Notes: a model not told the origin generated them from the letters alone. A stretch of 64,000 bases of DNA from Polyodon spathula (GCF_017654505.1 NC_054547.1:22930346-22994345), one strand, 5' to 3'; counted from the stretch's first letter, positions 35,027 through 46,249 are shown. Numbers and translations are program-made.

Positions 35027-36224
35027 CACTAGAACTGCCATGTGGCTCATTGTAACCCATTTTGCATTTAAAATGTTAATTATTATTCTGTTGTAAGTCG
35101 TATGTGTATGTCCATTTTGACTTTTCCTAAAATATCCCAATGCGTTTGATAGTTGGAATCGCAGAAATTATAAAGTTATAAACAGTTCTTCCTAGAACCG
35201 CCACGCGGGTCAATGTGACCCATGCATTACAATACATGTCTTATTTTAATATAACATAAGATATTCTATTTTTTTTTTATTCTATTCTATTTTTGTAAAT
35301 GCAGCAAATAAGACACGCCCCCTCCTCCCAGCACACGTTTTTTTTTTTTTTTTTTTTTATTTCAAGTCTTTGTTTGTAGACTAACTACGAGACAGAGATT
35401 GCTATGATAGTGGATTTGTCAAGATGCCAACTCAGTGAAAGCCTATTATTTTTCAATGTACCTGGGAGACAACAATCCTTCATTTTGTTCCACAAATGCA
35501 ACTGGAAATTTATCAGAAGGAAATATTTAATCTTAAAAGTAGTCATTTTGATTGGAATATGACAAGCTGCACTCGGATACATACAGCAAACTGAAATGAC
35601 AGGTAGGATAACTTATGTGCTTAATATAAACTTATTTTACATATTATTTTTTGATATTACTTTTATAAAAAAAAAAGTTTGGTTTTGCAGGTTTGTGTGT
35701 ACCAGTTTATACATGTTTACACAATATTGTTCAATGGAACTGGGTCTGTGCTTTATAGCAGCTCCTGGATGCAGGCACAGTCAACTGGCAGGCGCGTACA
35801 GTCCTCCATAGAGTACAATGCAGCCGTGATACCGGAAGTAGTGTTATATTTTGTTTTTATGTAGTATTAGAAACAATGTTTTCGTTTTTACAGTTTTGTG
35901 TGTACATATACCCATTTACAACTGTACACGGGTATCTGTACATATCTGTTTCTTTTTAAATGTGTATTTTATTATATTTGTTCACTGTTTGTAGTCGTGC
36001 TGTATATGTGCTCATTATAAAAATAAAGCATTTTATGTTTAATTTTCTATTTAAATACAGTGGTTCCATGATGCAAATGTTAGGTGTGATGTTCATGAAT
36101 AGAACTTTTCAGTTGTATCCAATAGTATTTGTTTAATTTTCATAAAGAAGCAGTTTAAAAATGTATGGGTCAAAATGACTCGCGTGGAAGTTCTAAGTAG
36201 TTGGAAAATCCAGTGGTTCTAGTG
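35027..36224. mobile_element. piggyBac-type MITE (1,198 bp) inside the polymerase relic
   Basis: TTAA lies at 35,023-35,026 and 36,225-36,228, with ends CACTAGAAC and GTTCTAGTG. Subterminal copies of the same word (CTAGAACCGCCACGCGGGTC at 35,197 and GACTCGCGTGGAAGTTC at 36,177) repeat the end motif. No transposase frame is present. TTAA duplication is the mark of piggyBac transposition. Confidence 0.75.
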
Positions 36225-36228
36225 TTAA

Positions 36229-36850
36229 CCCCACAAAACCTCCAAAACATAAGTGTCTTGAGACTTATTGTAAAATATATAGAGCAGTTCTAAACCTTAA
36301 CAAAAATCACAAATGCTTCATTAAAACTGATGCATATGTGTTTTATGATTTTGAGTGTCAGCAAGAAAAGGGGTTACATGTTCCTAGTTATCTGTACTGT
36401 ATGCATATGGATGGTACAGCATGGTTTTGGGAAAGTACAGTTGACCCCTCTACAAAGATATACATTCTTGGCACATAATTCAAGGGATATGATGGGTACC
36501 TATTCATGAATTACTTAGTCTCTAATGGTATCACACCTCAGATCATTGCTCAGGGTAGTAAACGGATGTGTTTTACAGATGTTTCTTTCAATATGTGTTG
36601 TATTCTCTAAATTGTTTACCTATGAGACTGGGTTCGATGCCTGCTGCAAGGGTTTGATGCAGCTAAGGGGTATTCCACATTTTTTCAATACTGCCGCCAA
36701 TCAGTATTTTATAGGTCTTTACCCCAAACCCCAAAACCACAAGGGGATTGGGCCCCTCAGCTAGGAGACTATCTTGCAAAATTAACTAGCAAGCTTAAAC
36801 CTGTTGAATACATTACAAGATTTGTATCAAAACGAGCACCAGTAAGAAGT
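36229..36850 (+). pseudogene. Polinton/adintovirus-like DNA polymerase B, exonuclease region (decayed)
   Basis: The frame opens straight after TTAA and reads to a stop near 36,475. It includes the Exo I motif YVFYDFECQQ (36,334-36,363). After the stop, FKGYDGYLFMNYLVSNG (36,480-36,530) fits Exo II. In another frame QLRGIPHFFNTAANQYFIGL (about 36,660-36,720) matches the conserved block before the palm of these polymerases. Palm motifs (DxxSLYP, DTD) are missing: the sequence ends where a MITE starts at 36,850. It would have replicated the element DNA by protein priming. Confidence 0.7.
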
Positions 36851-37365
36851 GTCTGAAAATAATGGGGATTACAATTTTTTTTATCTGGAAAAAGCCGAGA
36901 AACCCTTTCAATGGCTGAGAGAGACCGATAGGAGCCGAATGAAACCGAAAAAAATGGCGTATCTTATGCATTACAGGGATAACATGGAAATAACAATAGA
37001 GGTAGCTGCTTCTGCATCCAGCGCTCAAAGAATATCACAGATATTTGCAGAGCTTTTTGAGACATAGTAATAAAATAATGACTTGGATCACAGTATTGAG
37101 AAGTTTGGTGTTAAAAGGAGTGACCAGGAGAGGATTTATTAGTATGCATGTCTATAAAGAGGTATGTGAAAAATACAGTGAACAAGGGGTGGAGCTTGGC
37201 TGTAGATACAGTATTGAGTGGTTTGTTTTGCGATTCAATGTCTTTTGATCCTGTTTTACTTTGAAAAAAGATATTTTAAACAGCACATGTAAAATAAACA
37301 GCACGTGTAAAAATAAATTGGACCTGAGACTCCTAATGAGCGCTCAATAAATCGACATTAAAGGA
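36850..37365 (+). mobile_element. piggyBac-type MITE family B, copy 1 (end-truncated)
   Basis: Homologous to 45,524-46,073 in reverse orientation (shared words TTTCAATGGC, GCATCCAGCGCTCAAAG, AATAAATTGGACCTGA). The right end is followed by TTAA (37,366-37,369); the left ~80 bp are missing. It separates the polymerase relic from the ATPase relic. Confidence 0.75.
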
Positions 37366-37399
37366 TTAAAGAAAACCTTTCAGATCATGTACAGTAAGA

Positions 37400-37859
37400 G
37401 AGTGTTGCTTCACTACTACTTTACTACTTTACCTTGTGGATACTGATACAGGTTTTGATGTGTCACTAACAACCCCTTTTGCAGCTATAATATCTGGACC
37501 GTATAGTTCAGGGGTAAGTTATTTTGGGGGAAAAACTTTTAGAAAACACTCCTCAGATCTATCCCAAGTACCTGAAACATCATATACTGCTATAGTTGCT
37601 GGCAAATATAAGGTGATCTACTGAGTAGATTTACAAATTTAAAATTTGTTGAAGGAATACCGGCTTATTTGTGTGATGATACATTATTGCCCCCTAACAA
37701 AGTAAATTTAAACATTATAGACGATTTATTGGAGGTGTCTAGCGATAATGATGAAATACAAAAAGCTTTTACAAAATATACTCATCATAGAAATCTGTGT
37801 ATAATATATCTGGTTCAATTTTTTTTTTCAAGGAAAAATGAGTCGTACTATAAACATAA
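37400..37859 (+). pseudogene. Packaging-type (FtsK/HerA, A32-like) ATPase relic
   Basis: The 37,436-37,624 frame has a P-loop-like FAAIISGPYSSGVSYF: the spacing of a Walker A motif is kept but its lysine is Val. After a stop and frame change, 37,669-37,860 reads NIIDDLLEVSSDNDEIQKAF (Walker B, DD) and TKYTHHRNLCIIYLVQFFFS, the conserved block following Walker B. This combination fits the DNA-packaging ATPase of Polinton/adintovirus-type elements. The size is about half of a full protein. It is cut by another MITE at 37,860. Confidence 0.55.
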
Positions 37860-38175
37860 CCCTTTGCGGTCCATTTATTCAGTGCCTGACAGGCACATCA
37901 GGTCCAGTTTATTTTTACACGTGCTGTTGAAATTTTTTTTTCTGAGTAAAAATGGTTTAAAGGACATTGCAATGCTAAACGACATCAGTACTGCATGTCC
38001 AGCCAAGCCCCACCCCGTGTTTGCTGTATTTTTCACATACCTCTTTATAGACGTGCATACTGATAAATCCTCTCCTAATCATTCATTTTATCATCAAACT
38101 CCTCAATAATGCGATCCAAGTAATTATTTTATTAGTATAACATCTCAAAAAGCTCTGCAAATGTTTTTTTTTTTT
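37860..38175 (-). mobile_element. piggyBac-type MITE family B, copy 2 (truncated)
   Basis: It starts CCCTTTGCGGTCCATTTATT after ATAA and matches the first ~300 bp of the full copy at 45,524. It is cut at a T-run around 38,165, where the next LTR retroelement begins. Confidence 0.75.
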
Positions 38176-38506
38176 TCAGTTTCATTAGGCTCTGGACATT
38201 AGAATCATTAATAAACACCCTTGCACCTGTGAACCATTTGTCTGTGTGATTAATCCGCTCTGCACTGCACTCACCTGCACGTATTCACCACTTTGCCACA
38301 CATGGTTGTCAGAAGAGGGATGGATTATGCTGGAGCAGCTGGACAGCAGGTGGGAGGCAGAGAGACGGAGAGAGGAGAGGTACACTGCACTGATCGAGAG
38401 GGTCTGGTTGGCAATACCTCCCCCAGAATCAGCAGAACTCAGAGTGACGGTGCCAAAGGCAAGGGCACACAAAATGACTGTGGAGGATGACCCAGAAACA
38501 TAACTT

Positions 38507-39122
38507 GTGGCGTTTGAGAGGTTGGCTACCACCGCGTCATGGTCCCGACAGTACTGGGCAAGCCAAGTAGGACCCTGCCTGATTGGTGAAGCTCAGGCAG
38601 CATACCAGGCGATGGGCGATGACGATGCCGCTCAGTATGACCTGGTAAAACTGGCCATTCTCTGCCGTCTTAATATTATGGAGGAAACTCACTGAGTGAG
38701 GTTCAGAGTGTACAAGAGGTCCCCGAAAATACGCCCCAGGGTGGTCACTCAGAAACTTTGTGTCCACATGGTACACTGGCTCACCAAGGCGCTAAAAACA
38801 AGCAAGCAGATGGGTGAGACCATAGTTATCAAACAGTTTTGTCATGTGGTTGGGTCCGAGACCCAAGCGTGGATACGGTGCCACAACCCCTACACCTTGG
38901 ACCAGGCAATAAAACTTGTTGAGGACTTCGTGGACTCCCTGGTATCAGTACAGACGGGGCTACTCACCGTGTCAGCTCAACGGACCATCCGAGCCCCACC
39001 TCCTCCCTCTGCTCCAGCAACCCTACCACCGAAATCGGGTGTGACTTGGCCATATGCAATCTGGCACCTGAAGCGGGTAAGCGAGAGAAAAATGGTTGGG
39101 CTGGGCCTTGTATTGTTAATGT
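38507..39122 (+). pseudogene. Gmr1-like gag relic
   Basis: MAFERLATTASWSRQYWASQ corresponds to the gag start block of the element at 3.85 kb. After a TGA, a second frame continues with RFRVYKRSP and a SCAN-like TLDQAIKLVEDFVDSL segment (about 38,895-38,940), then a proline-rich stretch. A zinc knuckle is expected near 39,050 but only a degenerate trace is present. One in-frame stop at about 38,693. Confidence 0.7.
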
Positions 39123-39124
39123 GA

Positions 39125-39400
39125 TTTCTGGGTAATGTGAAAACCCATGCATTAGTGGACACAGGGTGTGGTCAGACCTTAATTTGAGCATCTCTATTGG
39201 GTGGTGTGTTGTGGCAGCCACAAGGTCGTGTGGCGATCTCCTGTATCCATGGAGACATGGTAACATACCCCACAGTTAAAGTATATTTATCGGTCGGTCC
39301 GATAAAAAGTCTTCTCGTAGTTGGGGTGGCGGAAAGGCTACCACATCCAGTTATTCTGGGTCGAGACTGGCCAAACTACAAAGATTTGGTGAAATTAAAG
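39125..39400 (+). pseudogene. Gmr1-like aspartic protease relic
   Basis: KTHALVDTGCGQTLI (about 39,140-39,185) has the LVDTG active site, then a stop. The 39,197 frame resumes with GGVLWQPQGRVAISCIHGD and ends with HPVILGRDWP, the protease C-terminal signature. Confidence 0.75.
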
Positions 39401-40640
39401 GCAGTCCCAACCGTACACGTAAATGTGGCAGAAAAAGCCAAAAGGGAAATGATTGGTAATGTTTTTCCCTTTCAAACAGAAATGTTTTCTCCCATGTTCC
39501 GCCCAAGAAAAACGAATAAAGAGAGAAGGTTGTGGAAATGGGAGGGAGCATTAATGAGACAAGGCTGGGGGCTGGTGGGAGCCTGCTATAATGGTGAAAA
39601 ACGCCAGTCAAAGGGGGTCGGAACGCAGTGCGACCGAGAGGGCGAGGTTACTGGGCCATTAAGGGCAGATGCTACTCCCGCCCCTCTCAATATACCGGAC
39701 ATGTGGTACTCAAATGTGGACATAGTGTGGGGCCAGAAAAATGACCCCTCACTAGTGCACATTTGGGGACAGGTCCGGTCTATTGAAGGTAAGGATGTTG
39801 AAGGCGCTGGGGCACTAGTATTTCCACCCTTCATTATCAAGGGGCAGTTACTATATAGGGTAAACCTGGCTGCGGGCACAGGACAGCCTGTAACACAATT
39901 ATTGGTTCCCTCATTCTGCCGGCTGGAGGTCATGAGGCTGGCGCATGATATCCCTTTTGCGGGGCACCTCGGAGTCGACAAGACAAGGGAATGAATATTG
40001 GCTCGGTTGTTTTGGCTAGGACTTTATAGAGATGTGTCGAAATATGTAGCCACATGCCCAGACTGTCAGCAAGTAGCGCCGGGTCGAGTGCGCCACGCCC
40101 CTTTGGTTCCACTGCCGATTATTTCCACCCCCTTTGAGCGCATCGCAATGGACATAGTCGGCCCTTTGCTACCTTCTGACTCCGGGTATACGCATATATT
40201 AGTGGTGGTAGATTACGCAACACGATACCCGGAGGCAGTTCCATTGAGGTCCACTAGTGCCGCGGCAACAGCCAAAAAACTAGTGCAGATTATGGCAAGA
40301 GTAGGGGTCCCTAAGGAGATACTGGAACTAATTTCTTGTCAAATACGTTACAGCAAGTATATAAAATACTAAAAATATGTCCCATCAGAACATCTGTTTA
40401 CCATCCACGGACGGACTGTTTGGTGGAATGTTTTAATCAGACCCTGAAGGCGATTCTGAGATGGTTTGTAAATCAAGAGCAAAAACATTGGGCACTGGTG
40501 CTTCCCTACCTCCTTTTTGTAGTGAGGGAGGTGCTGTAGAGTTCGACAGGGTTCTCCCCCTGGGAGCTATTGCACGGCCGACAGTCTCGCAGCATTTTCG
40601 ATCTGTTGAGAGAGGAATGGGAGGAGCACAGAGGCTCATC
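39400..40640 (+). pseudogene. Gmr1-like integrase relic
   Basis: The frame from 39,197 continues into the integrase zinc region: H near AHDIPFAGHLGVDKTRE (about 39,940), a stop, then CPDCQQVAPGRVRHAP (about 40,055). The catalytic core follows with the first Asp in RIAMDIVGPLLPSDSGY and VVVDYATRYPEAVPL. At KEIL (about 40,325) the expected second catalytic Asp block is deleted. The Glu-bearing block follows in another frame as SVYHPRTDCLVECFNQTLKA, with normal Glu context. Integrase would insert the cDNA with 5-bp duplications, as seen around the 3.5-kb copy. Confidence 0.8.
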
Positions 40641-41190
40641 TAAAAATGTAGTGCAGCATGTGTCCTACTTAGAGATCGCCTAGATTTTCCCAGTTGTTTG
40701 GCCCAGGACAATCTCAAAATGGCTCAGCACCGGCAACAGCCGCATTACAATCAAAATGCATTGATCTGAACCTTTTGACCTGGAGCCAAGGTAATGCTGC
40801 TACTTCCCTCATCAGAATCCAAACTATGTGCTAAATGGCAGGGGCCATATGAAGTGATTCAGGCTATAGGAAAGGTGAATTATTAAATTAGACAGCCTGA
40901 TCACCATAACAAAAAATAAATTAATCATATACATTTATTAAAGCCCTGGCAGGCGGAGAGGTCTTATTTATAACCCCAGGCAATGTAAAGGATGATCTGG
41001 GTCCTGAGCTAGAAACCTCTAGCACAAAGAACATTTCGTTGGGGGAACAATTACTTCCTGATCAGCAATGTGAGCTGTGCATGTTAATTGAGGAATTTAG
41101 AGATGTTTTTTCTAACTTGCCCGGTAGAAATAACCTGACATAACCTGACTATGACATTATCTCTCCACCAGGTGTCACTGTGCAAGAGAG
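40640..41190 (+). pseudogene. Inter-domain region between integrase and RT (decayed)
   Basis: Plus frames show a chromodomain-less integrase tail and RT leader with many stops (a GDHISPPGV-like PTVSLCKRDH equivalent). No intact motif is visible. Confidence 0.35.
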
Positions 41191-42100
41191 ACCATACCAG
41201 ATCCCAGAAAGTCGACAATATGGCATTTGCAAAGAGGTATGGGACGTGCTCGAACTTGGGGTGATTAAACCTTCCAGGAGCGAGTGGTGCAGTCGATTTT
41301 CATAGTGGCCAAAAAGGACGGCACCAATCGTTTTTGTGTTGATTTCCGTAAGGTAAACGCTATTGCCAAGTTTGATGCATATCCCATGCCTCGGGTCGAT
41401 GAACTTCTCGATAGACTGGGGAAGGCAGGGTTTATTTCCACTCTGGACCTGACAAAAGGATACTGGCAGATCGTGTTAACTCATAGTTCCAGATAGAAAA
41501 CTGCATTTTCAACGCAAGAGGGGCTGTTCTATTTGACAACCATGCCGTTTGGGCTACATGGTGCGCCCGCTGCCTTTAAGAGACTGATGGATCAGGTTTT
41601 ACATATTGACGATGTGGTTATTTACAGCTCCACCTGGCAAGATCATTTGGCTAGGATCACAGCCGTCCTTCAGTCTCTAAGGGCAGCCCAGCTAACAGCC
41701 AACCTGCGAAAATGTGTGTTTGCCAAAGAATAGACACAATATTTGGGATTTATAATGGGGAATGGTAGAGTGAAAGTTGTTATCAGCAAGGCCCAGGCCT
41801 TGGTGAATGTGGCAATCCCCAAAACCAAGGCTAAGATGAGGTCTCTATTGGGGTTATTCGGTTATTACCGCCGCTTTATCCCAGAATATGCCACAGTGGT
41901 CAATCCCTTAATTGACCTCACCAGAAAGAGCGCACCTAATTTAATTCAGTGGTCAGCAGAATGTCAGGGGACGTTTGATACTGTCAAGCAGAAACTGTGC
42001 CAGGCCCCCGCTCTCATTACTCCAGACTTCACCAAGAGATTCTTCCTCCATACCCATGCTTCGGATGTGGGTTTTGGAGCAGTCCTGTCCCAAATGGTAA
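41190..42100 (+). pseudogene. Gmr1-like reverse transcriptase and RNase H start
   Basis: RT motifs are clear: FIVAKKDGTNRFCVDFRKVN, FISTLDLTKGYWQI (catalytic Asp), a stop, TMPFGLHGAPAAFKRLMDQV and then LHIDDVVIYSS. About ten residues before the catalytic IDD box are deleted. After another stop come YLGFIMGNG, RSLLGLFGYYRRFIPEYA and the RNase H start HASDVGFGAVLSQM. The element is cut at about 42,100 and joined to a different repeat. Confidence 0.85.
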
Positions 42101-42104
42101 ACGA

Positions 42105-42285
42105 GACAGTACGAGATTTCCTAATGAGAAAATTAAAATTTCACATTGTACGCCTGGGTTTTCAATGTTTACTCAAAAAATCGGGACAAATGGCGTCCAG
42201 ACATTACCTTGTTCGGGCCATGGGATAAAGCCCCTAATATCGGGACAATCCCGATTTTTTCGGGATGTCTGGTCACCCTACCTGT
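42105..42285 (-). repeat. Vertebrate 'GGTGACCAGACATCCCG' terminal repeat
   Basis: On the minus strand it begins AGGGTGACCAGACATCCCGA and has alternating CGGGA/TCCCG words. A very common non-autonomous DNA repeat in vertebrate genomes starts this way (recalled). One end only is obvious. Confidence 0.5.
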
Positions 42286-42289
42286 ATGA

Positions 42290-43035
42290 CAGAGACTCAT
42301 CAATATTTTGAACACCTGCTGTCTCGGATTAAAAATATGGGGCTGGAAACTGCTTCTGGGGTGGCCATTTTGTGGAAAGAATTCTCAGGATTCACTCTGG
42401 AATTCAAGATTTGGCTACTGTTTGCATTTGTGTGGATAACAACAAGAAGGATATGGCAGCTTGTGAATGCATGATTGATCGGATGAAAATGAAGATGGTG
42501 GATCTTGACTACAGAAACCAACGAAATAATCTTCACCTGGTTGGCCTGAAAGAGTGAGCTAAGGGCTCTAATGCTATTGTTTTCTTGACCAAATCACTCC
42601 CACTGTGGTTTCCGACAGTGTTTGGTAAAGATAAATAATGTTTGCACATTGTATTTACTCTGACCAGTCTAAAACAAAAGATAAGCCTTGCATGCTTATT
42701 TTTAAACCCATGGGATATTCAGACTGCCAGGCTAGCAGCCAGGAATGACACTTCTCGACTACACTAACTTCACTGCTCAGCGCCACAGGGCCTTCTCCCA
42801 CTCTACAGCCTTCGCCCAGTCTTGTGGCCTACAGGCATTTCTGCTCTTCTCAGCAGCTCTCAAGATCAGTCACAACTCCATGGTTCATCTGTTCCAGTCT
42901 CCTGATGATGCCCAAGTCTTTTTGGATTCTCTTGACCTCCCTGGCCCATCCCAGGTCCATAGCCTTTCTGCCGACAAGATGCACTCTGATGGGTTGAAGA
43001 AGTTCGGCTCTGCTGCGCACAGTCATGGTCTTAGC
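42290..43035 (+). pseudogene. L1-like ORF1 relic
   Basis: Frames read LDYRNQRNNLHLVGLKE (RRM-type L1 ORF1 block, about 42,500-42,555), then SLPLWFPTVFG, ARLAARNDTSLLDYTNF-like sequence and the C-terminal block ALKISHNSMVHLFQSPDDAQ (about 42,870-42,930). The order and spacing match fish L1 ORF1 proteins, which bind the element RNA. Several frameshifts. Confidence 0.7.
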
Positions 43036-43049
43036 TGATCTTTGTCCCG

Positions 43050-43450
43050 GTATTCAGATCTGTTCAATTGATGGACGACAGTTGACGACAACAGGGATGA
43101 CCTGATCACCGTCTGATTTTGTAATGGATGGAGAGCCATCTTCCTGTACACTAGTAATTTCCCTATTTCATCTCCCCTTGAGCCCAAAGTCATGATTTGA
43201 TTATTACGCCATAAAACAATCAATGCACCTCTGGTTTTATTATCAGCTGAGGAGGAAGCCGCCACATAAAAATATTTGTCAGCAAATCTAGGGACGCCTT
43301 GTTGCTTAAGATGAGATTCCTGAATAATGGCGATATCAATTTTCTTTCTACATAATATATCTTAACAAGCTGTGCATTTAGTAGAATAATTTAAACCTCG
43401 CACATTCCAGGATAGGACAGAAATACTAGTTATAGGAATCAAAAATAAGT
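43050..43450 (-). pseudogene. L1-like ORF2 endonuclease N-terminus (inverted)
   Basis: Read on the minus strand from about 43,440: ISVLSWNVRGLNYSTK, then a stop, KKIDIAIIQESHLKQQGVPR and FADKYFYVAASSSADNKTRG. The catalytic Asn (WNVRG) and Glu (IQESH) of the APE endonuclease are both present. It lies about 100 bp from ORF1 but in the opposite direction. The RT is absent. Confidence 0.75.
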
Positions 43451-43559
43451 TTAACAGTAAGCAAAATACAAACACGATATCGACAGCCCTAGCAATATAA
43501 GAAGATAGAACAAAATTAACTCTCCCGAGGTTCCTTTTAATGTGCATTTTGCAATCCCT

Positions 43560-45510
43560 TTTTTTTTTAGTTAAAAAAACATACCGTAAGCCATTTATGT
43601 AGGCTCAGATGGAATTTATTTTCTTTTACTGAAATCTACTTTTTAGTATGTACGATTGTAGGCTAGAAATAAATATGTTTGAGGTCCCATTTGTGTGTAG
43701 TTGTTAGTTATTTTACATGTATACCTTGTTCTGTATTACAACACTTCATTATATATTTATTAATCTTTTAAAATTACAATAGAACTCTCTAACCTAATAC
43801 ACAATTTGTTTATAATTAATTGTTCGGTGAATTCCTCTAATCATGCATTTTCTCTGGTACTCTTTGCACGTCCCCACAATAAATACACTCAAGTACCCAC
43901 CAAACACTTACAGTATAATAAGAACATTTTATATGCATACAGACATGTGAAGATGAAAGTGTACATTGTACTGTACATAACATGTGGGGGGGGGTTGACA
44001 ACATTACAAATACATTTAGGCAAAATCCATTTCAATGATATATTGCCTTTAAGGGAGCTTTATTGTAATATCTAGTATGGCATTTTCTATACCAAGATTT
44101 CATTATTTACTTTTAAGTTTTTATTTGTATAATTCAAATAAAATCTACGGTAGAAGGCAGTTGTCATATAATGCACATATCCAGAGTTTAGCTAGGCTAC
44201 AGTTGCACTGATAATTTATGTAACAATACACTGGGTGCAAATAACAGCATATCATTTTAGCACTACAACAAATGTTCCATAAGGATATACATGATTAAAT
44301 TTAATCTCATTCATAACCACGAGTACAGAAAAGGCTTACATATTTTCATAACTACAAATATTTAATTATCTAGGTAGTCTGTCAGAAATCAATCCTGGTC
44401 CTGTACACTGTCTCTCTTTATCATCGACGTCACAGCCGCAGCCTGTTACATTTCTGTTTCAAGGTGAGTTATATACACGTCATTAATTAAAACCCTCCTT
44501 TTCCAAGTGCAAATCACTCCTGACAATTAACACGGATTTCCTTTTAAATTCCCATGCAAACAAAAGAAATAGCCGGAAGAAGCATTGCTTCGTTAAGATA
44601 TTAACATTATTTTGTAAATCAATATAATTTTGGAAATCAAATTAGCATGATTATTTAATAATGAGATAGGTATAACGACTGCTTGAAAATGCCAAAATCA
44701 AGGCTACATATCGATTTGTTTATTAACACTGGAGTTATCATTTACAACCTTTTGAAATCCTGCCCAATGTGTCATGTAATCTACAAGGTGCTGGAAGGCA
44801 TCTCAGAACCATTCAATCATTAACATTTCACGATGTAGGAATGTTATGATAAATGCATTTTTCAAGCTCATCCCAAACATGCTCGGCTTCCCTCCAATTC
44901 GTTTGTTAAAAGGTTCTTTGTACAACTATTATTTGCTATAAATTTTGCTCTAAGTTTCTAATTTCAGTTAGATGTCAAACTTGTGTACTTGGTAAGAATA
45001 CCTTTGTATTGCTTATTACATTCTCATTTTTTTATGTTTTTGGTATTTGTATTGATCTTAACTATTGTCATCATAGGGTTTATAGTAGGGTTTGTATGAA
45101 CTATGTTCAGACAAATCTGGTTCACTTCCAGGGTCATCTGGGTTTTATAGGTAGCATTAATAATTAACTGATTAAAACCTTGAAGGAGGTTAAATTGGTT
45201 TATATCAGTAATTTAGGGGGCAGGTAGAATAAAGACCAGCAAATTTTACACCTCTGTTCTTTGCCTTGATATGAAAGCAATAGCACATAGACCTGTGGAT
45301 TCAGGACTACATTTGAACACCCTGAAGTGTGTTATTATGCTTATGAAATGCCACCCTACCCCATGCCTAAAAGTTCCAAGCTGTGCTGATGTGGTGACAT
45401 ATCAACGCTTGCCGTTTATGCCGTGTTTCCATCTGCCACTGGGACTGAGCTGAGCCCTGGTTAGGATTGTGGTCTATTCATTTTACAATCAGGGAAATAT
45501 TGAAGGTAGG
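43560..45510. other. Unassigned AT-rich sequence
   Basis: No supported feature. An isolated GGTGAGTT after CTGTTTCAA at about 44,461 looks like a splice donor but has no coding support. Confidence 0.4.
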
Positions 45511-45523
45511 TAAAGTCATTTAA

Positions 45524-46073
45524 CCCTTTGCTGTCCATTTATTCAGCGCTTGTTAGGTGCGTCAGGTTCAATTTATTTTCACACGCACTGTTATTCGCAA
45601 AAGGACACTCGGTATTGTATCTCCAGCCAAGCCCCACCCCTTGTTTGCTGCATTTTTCACATACCTCTGTATAGATGTGCATACTGATAAATCCTCTCCA
45701 GATCACTCGTTTTATCATCAAACTCCTCAATAATGCGATCAAAGTCATTATTTTATTACTATAACATCTCAAAGAGCTCTGCACATGTCTGTGATATTCT
45801 TTGAACGCTGGATGCAGAAGCTGCTCTCTCCTTTGTTTATATCCATGTTATCTCTGTAGTGCATGGGGTTATGAGATGTGCCCTTTTTTCCGGCATCATC
45901 CGGCTCCTATCTGTATCACTCGGCCATTGAAAGGTTTTCTCATCTTTTTCTGGAGAAACTACGACTAGGGACCTGTGCTTTACGTCTTTTTGATGATGTC
46001 GCACAGGGTCCGATATCGGACTGGAAAGGGAAAATTGTAAAGTTGGACCTGGTCTGACTAGGACCGCAAATGG
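45524..46073. mobile_element. piggyBac-type MITE family B, complete copy (550 bp)
   Basis: TTAA lies at 45,520-45,523 and 46,074-46,077. The inverted ends are CCCTTTGCTGTCC and GGACCGCAAATGG. A palindromic GTCCGATATCGGAC sits near the right end. No coding frame. This copy fixes the ends of the family; other copies lie at 36.85, 37.86 and 57.9 kb. Confidence 0.85.
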
Positions 46074-46249
46074 TTAAATATGATAAAAATGCGATAAATA
46101 CAGTATAGGTAATATTTGAGCTTTGAGGGGTGGCTGGTGATGGCTCAAGAATTTTTACACATGGCGGATATTTTTTTATTGACACACATGGTTGAATAAT
46201 TCATTGGGGGGCGGTTTAAACTCCTAAAACCACCCCGCTAGCTACACCA

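Larger units (their letters stand above)
38190..42100 (+). mobile_element. Second Gmr1-like LTR retrotransposon, decayed
   Basis: Order of parts: LTR end remnant with AATAAACACC (38,207), leader, gag (38,507), protease (39,150), integrase (39,900-40,640), reverse transcriptase (41,200), RNase H start (to 42,100). Integrase lies before RT, the order that defines Gmr1-type gypsy elements. The 3' part of RNase H and the 3' LTR are missing. Confidence 0.85.

Noticed and set aside
44395..44470. Possible exon ending in a GGTGAGTT donor with a GACGTCA-like site
   Set aside because: No open frame of useful length or matching acceptor; too little evidence.
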